Notes under the pieces: generated by a model
Database searches by the model: none
What the model saw: the letters and a program-made list of their open reading frames with translations, nothing else
What the model was told of the DNA's origin: nothing
Assembly (NCBI GenBank): GCA_021810905.1
Contig: JAJZQH010000005.1
Coordinates: forward strand, 62,001 to 126,000
Origin: a bacterium
GTDB taxonomy: Bacteria; UBA10199; 2-02-FULL-44-16; JAAZCA01
Reading direction: 5' to 3'
DNA: 64,000 bases
Made by a program: the position numbers and the translations under genes
Part shown: positions 9,009 to 16,271 of the stretch, piece by piece
How positions within the stretch are numbered: the stretch's first letter is position 1
How the letters are laid out: each line of letters opens with the position of its first letter

Positions 9009-10409
9009 ATGTACGAACGAATCGTCAGAATAGGGCGCACCAATTATTTCATATACGAGACGCTCGTAGGGCTGGTGCTGCTTCTGACTATTAACCTCGT
9101 TCTCCTGCCCGGGAAGCCCGCTTTCGAGGGCGTCAATCCGAACCCTCTGTGGATCATAGTGCTGGCGATTCCGATCCGCTACGGAAGAAGGGGCGCCATA
9201 TTCGCGGGAATCGCTTCGGCCGCGGTCTTTCTCAGCCAGTATATCTGGATGCGCGGGCTCGACGCCATCTACGACGACCTCTGGATACTTCGCTTTCCGA
9301 TCATGTTCGTGCTGATCGGTTTCATTCTCGGTGAAGTGAAGACGGTCTTCATGCTGAGGGAGGACTATCTCACCTCCCGCGTGGAGGAGCTTCAGAACGA
9401 AAATGAAAGGCTCTCCAAGGAGAACGAAATCGTCAAGGAGGCGCACAGCATACTCACCGCCAACGTTGCGACCAAACAGGATACGATCACGATCCTCAAC
9501 GAGATAACGGCGAGGCTCAAGTCCTATGATGCCGATGTGATCTATAAGGGCATACTCGAGGGCTTTCGCGACGATCTCGGGGCCGAGGAATGCTCATTTT
9601 ACGTCGCCGAGGGCGATGACTTGCGGCTGCACTGTTCGATAGGATGGAAGGATTACCAGCGCCGTCCGGATCAATATAAAATCGGCCAGGGGCTCATTGG
9701 CGCGTCGGCAAAGGCGCTCCAGGTGATGAGCATCAAGGATTTCATCTTCAGGAAGCGTTTGCGGGAGCATGAAGAGACAGACATAATGGGCGATACCATT
9801 CTGGCGATTCCCGTCGTCGGCATCGACGACAGGCTCTACGGAGTTGCGAGCATCGAGAGCATGCCGCTCATGAAACTGACGGACACGACGGTTCAGACTG
9901 CCAGAGTCGTATGCGAGCTCGCCGCGAGTTCGCTCAACAACGCCTATGCGTTCAAGGCGATGGAAGAAATACAGATCCGCGATCGAAGATTCAACGTCTA
10001 CAGGTATCACTATTTTCTGGCCAGGGCCAACGAGGAGTTCCTGCGTTCGACCAACTATATGCTCCCGCTCTCAGCGATGGCCTTCAAATGGCCAAGGCTG
10101 AAGGGACTCTCCGATGCATCCCAGGCGCCTCTCATCGAATCCATAATAACGGTTCTCAAGGCGAGGCTGCGCGCGTTTGACGTGCTGGCCGTCGGTCCTG
10201 ACGAGAAGACCCCGCTGGTTTTGCTGCTGGCCACCACATCCGGGCCGCAAGCCGAAGACATCAAACAGAAGATGATCGCCCACATCAAGGAGTACGAGCT
10301 TTCGGGCGTGCTCGCCGAAGGGCCGATAGAAGAGACGATCGTCACAGCGGCATATAATCCTCACACGATGTCCGGCGCGGACGATCTTCTCAAGGCGCTG
10401 GAATTATAA
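9009..10409 (+). CDS. pelD: PelD-like cyclic-di-GMP receptor (TM, GAF, degenerate GGDEF)
   Basis: A 466-residue inner-membrane protein with the PelD layout: about four hydrophobic helices in residues 18-112, a coiled coil (about 115-155), a GAF domain (about 160-315) and a degenerate GGDEF domain to the end. The active-site loop is changed to VGPDE, so it should not make cyclic-di-GMP. The RxxD inhibitory-site motif is kept as RAFD at residues 388-391 (10170-10181), five residues before the degenerate loop. In P. aeruginosa, PelD binds cyclic-di-GMP through this site and so switches on Pel synthesis. Membrane location and role follow from the family. Confidence 0.9.
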   Translation: MYERIVRIGRTNYFIYETLVGLVLLLTINLVLLPGKPAFEGVNPNPLWIIVLAIPIRYGRRGAIFAGIASAAVFLSQYIWMRGLDAIYDDLWILRFPIMFVLIGFILGEVKTVFMLREDYLTSRVEELQNENERLSKENEIVKEAHSILTANVATKQDTITILNEITARLKSYDADVIYKGILEGFRDDLGAEECSFYVAEGDDLRLHCSIGWKDYQRRPDQYKIGQGLIGASAKALQVMSIKDFIFRKRLREHEETDIMGDTILAIPVVGIDDRLYGVASIESMPLMKLTDTTVQTARVVCELAASSLNNAYAFKAMEEIQIRDRRFNVYRYHYFLARANEEFLRSTNYMLPLSAMAFKWPRLKGLSDASQAPLIESIITVLKARLRAFDVLAVGPDEKTPLVLLLATTSGPQAEDIKQKMIAHIKEYELSGVLAEGPIEETIVTAAYNPHTMSGADDLLKALEL

Positions 10410-10431
10410 TCCGCGCTCCGGGTGCGAAAAT

Positions 10432-11433
10432 ATGGCTCACTTGATTGCATATGGGGCGATACTCGCGGCGCTGTTGTGCGAGATTCCCATGGCCGCAAAG
10501 ATTTTCGGCGCGGCGGCTTCGTCATTTTACGCGGTATTCGCCTTCCACGCGGCGAGTTCCGTGCTGTGCGCGTCCGGTTTTTATTTCCTCTCCGACGAAT
10601 CCGGCCGCGATTCCCGCAGGGGGAACGTCTGGTGGATCTACGCGCTCGTTGCGTGCGCGGTGATGCCGCTGTACGGAATATCTTCGACGATCCTCATCTA
10701 CGCAATCCAGCGCCGGGTAAAGAGGCTGCCGCCTCCGGTGGTGAGCGATGAGATAACGGTTCCCGCCTCGGAGCTCTTTGCAAAATCGGTCTCCCGGAAC
10801 AGGCAGCTGGAAGTCCTCGAGAGGCTGGACATCGCGCCCTTCGTGGACATATTCCGCAGCGGCCAGTCAGATCTCAAGAAGAGCGCGGTGAAATTTTTGA
10901 GTTCGATCAAATCGCACTCCGCAATGAATACCCTCAATCGCGCGCTCATGGACGAGGACATAGAGGTGCGCCTCTACGCCGCGGGCGTGATAGGTCTCAT
11001 CGACGATAACTACACGAGGGAGATCGATATATTGAGCAAGCGTTTTTCGGAGAGTCCGAACGACAGTGTGCTCGGAATTCAGCTGGCGGATCTCTACATT
11101 GCCTATGCCGAGAGCGGCCTGCTCGATCAGATAGCGAGCACATATTATTACAACGAAACGGTGAAAGTCCTGTCGAGTATCCCCGAAAGCGTCGCGACCA
11201 ACTATCGACTCGCGCATTGCTGGTTCATCCTCAACAACCTGGATGAGAGCAAAAAAAGGATTGAACGATGCCTTGAAGCTGACGCAAGGAATCCCGATTA
11301 CAACCGGCTGCTCTGCGAGGTGCTCTTTGCCCGCCGTGAGTACGATGCGACCGCGCGCGTTGTGGAGAAGATGAGAGCGGAGGAATTGCTCCCTGCAGAT
11401 GACGAACTGTTGAAATTCTGGGCCCGAATATGA
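10432..11433 (+). CDS. pelE: PelE-like inner-membrane protein with HEAT/TPR repeats
   Basis: A 333-residue protein with two or three N-terminal hydrophobic segments (within about 1-90), then helical repeats: a HEAT-like stretch (KKSAVKFLSSIKSHSAMNTL, VRLYAAGVIGLIDD) followed by TPR-like units (NYRLAHCWFILNNLDESKK). This is the PelE arrangement and it lies directly after pelD as in classical pel operons. PelE with PelD and PelG forms the inner-membrane complex that supports PelF. The identification rests on layout and position rather than a diagnostic motif. Its stop overlaps the next start by four bases. Confidence 0.75.
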   Translation: MAHLIAYGAILAALLCEIPMAAKIFGAAASSFYAVFAFHAASSVLCASGFYFLSDESGRDSRRGNVWWIYALVACAVMPLYGISSTILIYAIQRRVKRLPPPVVSDEITVPASELFAKSVSRNRQLEVLERLDIAPFVDIFRSGQSDLKKSAVKFLSSIKSHSAMNTLNRALMDEDIEVRLYAAGVIGLIDDNYTREIDILSKRFSESPNDSVLGIQLADLYIAYAESGLLDQIASTYYYNETVKVLSSIPESVATNYRLAHCWFILNNLDESKKRIERCLEADARNPDYNRLLCEVLFARREYDATARVVEKMRAEELLPADDELLKFWARI

Positions 11434-13313
11434 ACCATTCTTCGCACATGATTATTTCAGATGACGTCGCGCCGTTTGATGTCATGGCGTACGAAACTGC
11501 CCTGGGCGGTCTTTCCTTCAGCGAGAAGATTTCCGACTGCCGGCGTTTCAGCGAATTGTCCGACGTGGCCTCCATATCCAAGCTGCTGATCCTGTATGTT
11601 CACGGCGACAGCGAAATTACCCACGAGGTGAAAAGGAATTTTGCGTGGAAGCACAAGAGGGAGAAAGCGGACTTCCTGACAGCTCAGCTGCGCTCGAGCG
11701 ACAAAGTCATCACGGCGGGAGCAATCGAATTGCTGGGCGTCTTGAGGGAACCGAGCGCCGTTCCGAGCCTCGACGCCATCTTCGACGTCAGGGACACGGC
11801 TCAGGCCGCGCGCATCATCGACGCGCTGTGCGAGATCAGCGAGCAGTTGAGCGCGGGTATCATCATGAAGGCGCTCGCTTCGCGCGACGACGAACTTCTG
11901 TTTCTCGCTGTCAGCAGGCTGTCCGGGATGGTCGACTACGTTTCGTGGAAGGTCTTCCGTCCTCTGCTCACGCATGCAAACGTCAAAATACGCGGCGAGG
12001 CGTTCTTTGCAGTCTGCATCAGAAAATCGCCGGATAGCGCAGGCGTTCTTCTGAAGGCGATAGCGCGCGAGTCCGACCGGTCGGCGAAGCTGCTCATGAT
12101 CAAATATGTCAGCATGCTGCCGTCACGAAGGCTCGTGCGGCCGCTGCTCTCAATGGTCGTTCACGACAGCGACCAGAAAGCGAGGCTCGTCGCATCCAGA
12201 ACCCTCGATCGATTGCAGGGATTGCTGCGGCCCTCCGCCATCTATAGCCTGCGACGTGCTTCCGACCGGGCGCTGCGCGCGGAAGTTCTCTTCAGGCTGG
12301 GAAAGTTCGGCTCGGAAATCGAGGCTCACAAAAAATATCTGCGCACGACGCTGGCGAAGAGCGGAGATCCTCTGATAGCGCAGGCGTGCATCCAGGCACT
12401 CGGCAATATAGCCGAACGAAGCGATATCGATCTGCTGATGGAGTATCTCACCAGAGATCCGTTCACCTCATACAACGCCGCTATAGCCCTCACGAAGATT
12501 TTCCGTCTGGGGGACAAGGACCGCGTGCTCTCGATTGCGAAACACACAAAATCTCACATAACCAAACAGATTTTTCTCAAGTATCTCATTCGCAGGAGGG
12601 GGCTCGGAGCCTCTGCCTCGGAGCTGCTTGACGCCGTCCGATCCTGCCTGATGGGCGAGAATAACATCAACGCGAGATATCTTGCGTTCTGCCTGCTTGA
12701 ATTCGGTCCCTCTGCGGAGGTCCTTGAGTTTCTTCTCGTGTCTCATGTGCGCGCGGAGAGCGAATTCGAGAGGGAGGCGATAGACATTGCCCTCAGGGGG
12801 CTGGCGCTGAACCACGGAAGGGAATTTCTGCTGCTTGTCCATTCCTGCGACGACGACGTCTGCGCCTCCGTTATCAGGTATCTTCCGCAGAACATGGACG
12901 AGCATTTCTACAGAGCGCTGGCCGAGACGTTCTACGGCAGATACAGCGGTCCTCTCAAGAGCGGGCTGGAGGATATCTTCCGCGAGATCTTCGAACGCCT
13001 CATGCTCGTGCCGGCGGCCATCAGGGAATTCGTGAAACCTCTTCCGGATGCTTCCTGGAGGATTTTCTTCATGCACATCCTGACCGAACGGGCCGATCTT
13101 GAAGCGATACGAAACGTCGAATCCGAACTCGTGGAGATGCTGTCCGATGACGACCACGAGGTTCGCGCCATGGCGATGATGCTGATACTCTCGCTCAAGG
13201 ACCCCTCGATCGTCCCCAGGCTTATCGCAATCGCGGAGCGCGATCCCAGGAGCAAATTGAGAAGTGCCGCGCGTTACGTCGCCAGCACGTTGGTCAAAGA
13301 AGGTATTATATGA
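11430..13313 (+). CDS. HEAT-repeat protein embedded between pelE and pelF
   Basis: A 627-residue protein without signal peptide or membrane helix, built from helical HEAT-like repeats throughout (LLGVLREPSAVPSLDAIF, ALGNIAERSDIDLLMEYL, MILSLKDPSIVPRLIAIA). There is no sign of a catalytic motif. It is locked into the operon by ATGA overlaps at both ends, with pelE upstream and pelF downstream. It has no counterpart in pelABCDEFG. HEAT solenoids usually act as binding scaffolds, so it may be a cytoplasmic platform linking the glycosyltransferase to the PelD-E complex or to the receivers. That role is inference. Confidence 0.82.
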   Translation: MNHSSHMIISDDVAPFDVMAYETALGGLSFSEKISDCRRFSELSDVASISKLLILYVHGDSEITHEVKRNFAWKHKREKADFLTAQLRSSDKVITAGAIELLGVLREPSAVPSLDAIFDVRDTAQAARIIDALCEISEQLSAGIIMKALASRDDELLFLAVSRLSGMVDYVSWKVFRPLLTHANVKIRGEAFFAVCIRKSPDSAGVLLKAIARESDRSAKLLMIKYVSMLPSRRLVRPLLSMVVHDSDQKARLVASRTLDRLQGLLRPSAIYSLRRASDRALRAEVLFRLGKFGSEIEAHKKYLRTTLAKSGDPLIAQACIQALGNIAERSDIDLLMEYLTRDPFTSYNAAIALTKIFRLGDKDRVLSIAKHTKSHITKQIFLKYLIRRRGLGASASELLDAVRSCLMGENNINARYLAFCLLEFGPSAEVLEFLLVSHVRAESEFEREAIDIALRGLALNHGREFLLLVHSCDDDVCASVIRYLPQNMDEHFYRALAETFYGRYSGPLKSGLEDIFREIFERLMLVPAAIREFVKPLPDASWRIFFMHILTERADLEAIRNVESELVEMLSDDDHEVRAMAMMLILSLKDPSIVPRLIAIAERDPRSKLRSAARYVASTLVKEGII

Positions 13314-14779
13314 GCGACGTCTGCCTCGTTCTCGAAGGAACTTATCCGTATGTCCGGGGAGGAGTCTCCGGCTGGGTGCACGAGATCATCACAAAGATGC
13401 CCGACATAAAGTTCTCCATCCTTTCCATCATGCCGAGGCCCGCCGATACAAGGGATGAGCGTTACGAACTTCCGGGCAACGTGCAGAGCCTTATCAACAT
13501 ATATATACACGACCACCATTTCAGGCCCCACCTCTACAAGAGGGCGACGCCGAGGATATTCGAATACTTCGAGCTGTTCTACAGAGGGATCGAAGAGGTC
13601 TCCAGGGAGAAGATGGAGCTCTTCCTTCTGGAGCTTCTGAAGGAGCGCGGCAGGCTCGATCTGGTCCACGCCTTCAGCTCGAGGGAATTCTGGAATGCAG
13701 TGCTGGCATTGTACGAGAAGGGCGATGCTACCGTGAGTTTTCTGGATTATTTCTGGAACTACAGATTCACCTTTCTGCCGCTCATGCAGATACTCAAGGC
13801 GACGCTTCCGCCGGCGCCTCTGTACCACACGATCTCCACGGGATACGCCGGCGTCGCGTGCGCGCTCGCAAAGATCAAATTCAACAGCAATATGCTGGTA
13901 ACCGAGCACGGCATCTACACCAAGGAGCGCAGGATAGAGATCGCACAGGCCGGCTGGCTCTATGAGCGGAAGAGCGAGTACATCAAGGCCACCGAGGAAC
14001 TCGGTTTTTTCAGGGACTGGTGGATGCGCTATTTCGAAGTGATGAGCAAGCTCGCGTACGCCTATGCCGACAACATAACCACGCTCTATGAGGGCAACAG
14101 GCGGTCACAGATCAACGACGGAGCAGATCCGCAGAAGATATCGATCATTCCAAACGGTGTAGACGTGGATGCGTTCAGGGAAATCTCGGACAAGAGGCAG
14201 AAGAAGGAGAAGAGAAGGCAGATAGCGTTCGTGGGCAGGATCGTTCCGATCAAGGACGTGAAGACGCTTATCAAGGCCTGTAAGATCATCGTCCAGCGGC
14301 TTTCGGACGTTGAAATACTCTTCGTGGGGCCGCAGGAAGAGGAGAGCCAGTATTATCACGAATGCACGGCCCTCATAAGGATGATGGGCCTGGAAAAAAA
14401 CGTCGTCTTCACCGGATACGTGAACACGAAGGAATATTATCCAACCATAGACGTCATAATGCTGACCAGCATCAGCGAGGCGCAGCCTCTCGTGATCCTC
14501 GAGGCCGCCGCGTGCGGAATACCTGCCGTTTCATCCGACGTCGGTTCCTGCAGGGAACTCATAGAGGGAAAGACGCCGGAAGACCGTGCCCTCGGCCCCG
14601 GCGGAATCGTCTGTCCTTTCCATTCTCCGGAAAAGACCGCGGAGGCGGTGATAAGGCTGCTCACCGACGACAGGCTTTACGAGGACGCGTCGGCCGCCGC
14701 GCGCGTCCGCGTGGAGAAGTACTATCAGCAGCGCGACATGATAAATGCATACAGGAATCTGTATGAACTTTACATATAG
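13310..14779 (+). CDS. pelF: PelF-like cytoplasmic glycosyltransferase (GT4)
   Basis: A 489-residue GT-B fold enzyme closely matching PelF: the N-terminus VCLVLEGTYPYVRGGVSGWVH is characteristic. The middle has TEHGIYTKERRIEI and IPNGVD; the C-terminal domain has FVGRIVPIKDVKTLI and the donor-binding EX7E motif (E390 to E398 in SEAQPLVILEAAACG). It polymerises UDP-activated sugar into Pel on the cytoplasmic face. Family length (about 500) agrees. The start overlaps the HEAT gene stop (ATGA), and pelG follows nine bases after the stop. This is among the most secure anchors for calling the locus Pel. Confidence 0.95.
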   Translation: MSDVCLVLEGTYPYVRGGVSGWVHEIITKMPDIKFSILSIMPRPADTRDERYELPGNVQSLINIYIHDHHFRPHLYKRATPRIFEYFELFYRGIEEVSREKMELFLLELLKERGRLDLVHAFSSREFWNAVLALYEKGDATVSFLDYFWNYRFTFLPLMQILKATLPPAPLYHTISTGYAGVACALAKIKFNSNMLVTEHGIYTKERRIEIAQAGWLYERKSEYIKATEELGFFRDWWMRYFEVMSKLAYAYADNITTLYEGNRRSQINDGADPQKISIIPNGVDVDAFREISDKRQKKEKRRQIAFVGRIVPIKDVKTLIKACKIIVQRLSDVEILFVGPQEEESQYYHECTALIRMMGLEKNVVFTGYVNTKEYYPTIDVIMLTSISEAQPLVILEAAACGIPAVSSDVGSCRELIEGKTPEDRALGPGGIVCPFHSPEKTAEAVIRLLTDDRLYEDASAAARVRVEKYYQQRDMINAYRNLYELYI

Positions 14780-14788
14780 GACGGGGAC

Positions 14789-16189
14789 ATGGCGGGCATA
14801 GGATTCAGGCTGGAAAAAATTCTCTCCAGGAATTCCTACAGCAACCTGCTGGAGGGTTATGCGTACTCGGCGATCATATCGGCCGGCCCGCTTTTGAGCA
14901 CGATCTTCGCGATCGCAGTGCTCATGGTCATAATGCCGGGCAACCTGATCGCAGGCGACATCGTGATATTCCGCACGCTCGTCGTTTATATCTACGGTTT
15001 TTCGCTCATCTCGACCTCGTTCGCGCAGATGATCATAACCAGGTTCATCTCCGACAGGATCTTCATGAACGATTACAAGGCGATAGTGCCTGCGTTCATG
15101 GGCATCGTCGTGCTCTCGCTCGTTTTTCACGCCATCATCGGCTCTATCGCCGCCTGGTATCTGGAGCTCGATTTCGGGGTGTGCGTTACTGCGGTGGTTC
15201 TCTTCCTCTGCATCGGCGTCATCTGGATCGCGATGATAGTGCTCTCCGCGGCGAAGGAATTCGCCTGGATCGCAAAGTCGTTTGCAGCGGGGTCGATCCT
15301 CTCCATAGCTGCGGGCTACGTGCTGGGCAAAAAGATGGGCCTCCTGGGGCTCATCTCCGGTTTCACGATCGGCCAGGTCGTTCTGGTTTCCCTGCTGATC
15401 GTGCAGATCTTCGCCGAGTTTGAATACAGAAACAGGATCACTTTCGCCTTCCTCCCTTATTTCAAGAGATTCACCTCATTGGCGTTCATCGCCACGTTCT
15501 ACAATTTCGGGATCTGGGCAGACAAGTTCGTTTTCTGGTTTTCGCCCGTTACCGGAGAGAGGATACATTCGTATCTGCACGCGTCGACGGTCTACGACGT
15601 ACCCGTTTTTATAGCGTATCTGCTGGTAGTGCCGTCGCTCGCCATGTTCACGATACGGGTTGAGACGGATTTTTATATTCACTACAAAAAATTCTTCCTC
15701 TCGATCCTCAACAAGCATCCGCTTTCTTCCCTCGAAGAGAGGCGCGGCAATATAGTCAAGTCGCTCAAGCTGGGGATGGGTAGGATGATAGTCCTGCAGG
15801 GGACGATCACGATGTTCGCGCTCTTTCTCGCTCCAAAGGTTTTTTCATATCTGGGCATGGCGTCGATAAACCTGGGGGTCTTTCAGATCGCGATCATGGC
15901 CGCCTTCCTCCAGGTGCTCCTGCTCACGCTGCTCATCGTAATGCTCTATTTCGATTTCCGCATCGACGCGCTGATCATGTCGGCGGCGTTTGCGATCTGC
16001 AATCTGCTGTTTTCCATGTTGTCCATACGAGCCGGTTTCAGCTGGTACGGGTACGGCTACTTTTTCGGCTGTCTCGTCTCTCTCATCGGAGGATACCTGC
16101 TCTTCGACTACAGGATGAAACACCTTATCTATTATACCTTCGTGAGCCAGAGGATCATAGTTCACAGCGACGCCGTCGGGACGGCTTGA
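14789..16189 (+). CDS. pelG: PelG-like polytopic inner-membrane protein
   Basis: A 466-residue integral membrane protein with about twelve hydrophobic segments. The N-terminus MAGIGFRLEKILSRNSY and the following GYAYSAIISAGPLLSTI are hallmarks of PelG, a distant relative of the MATE/MOP flippase superfamily. WADKFVFWFSPVTGERI near the middle is another family block. With PelD and PelE it would form the inner-membrane translocation complex for the PelF product. It ends the operon; I see no clear terminator between its stop and the next start at 16272. Confidence 0.95.
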   Translation: MAGIGFRLEKILSRNSYSNLLEGYAYSAIISAGPLLSTIFAIAVLMVIMPGNLIAGDIVIFRTLVVYIYGFSLISTSFAQMIITRFISDRIFMNDYKAIVPAFMGIVVLSLVFHAIIGSIAAWYLELDFGVCVTAVVLFLCIGVIWIAMIVLSAAKEFAWIAKSFAAGSILSIAAGYVLGKKMGLLGLISGFTIGQVVLVSLLIVQIFAEFEYRNRITFAFLPYFKRFTSLAFIATFYNFGIWADKFVFWFSPVTGERIHSYLHASTVYDVPVFIAYLLVVPSLAMFTIRVETDFYIHYKKFFLSILNKHPLSSLEERRGNIVKSLKLGMGRMIVLQGTITMFALFLAPKVFSYLGMASINLGVFQIAIMAAFLQVLLLTLLIVMLYFDFRIDALIMSAAFAICNLLFSMLSIRAGFSWYGYGYFFGCLVSLIGGYLLFDYRMKHLIYYTFVSQRIIVHSDAVGTA

Positions 16190-16271
16190 TCCCTAATCGC
16201 CATTGGATGCGCCTGAATGTTCTGCAAACTGTGTTGCCTTTCCATGTTCCTTTCTGCTACAAGCGCCGGCC

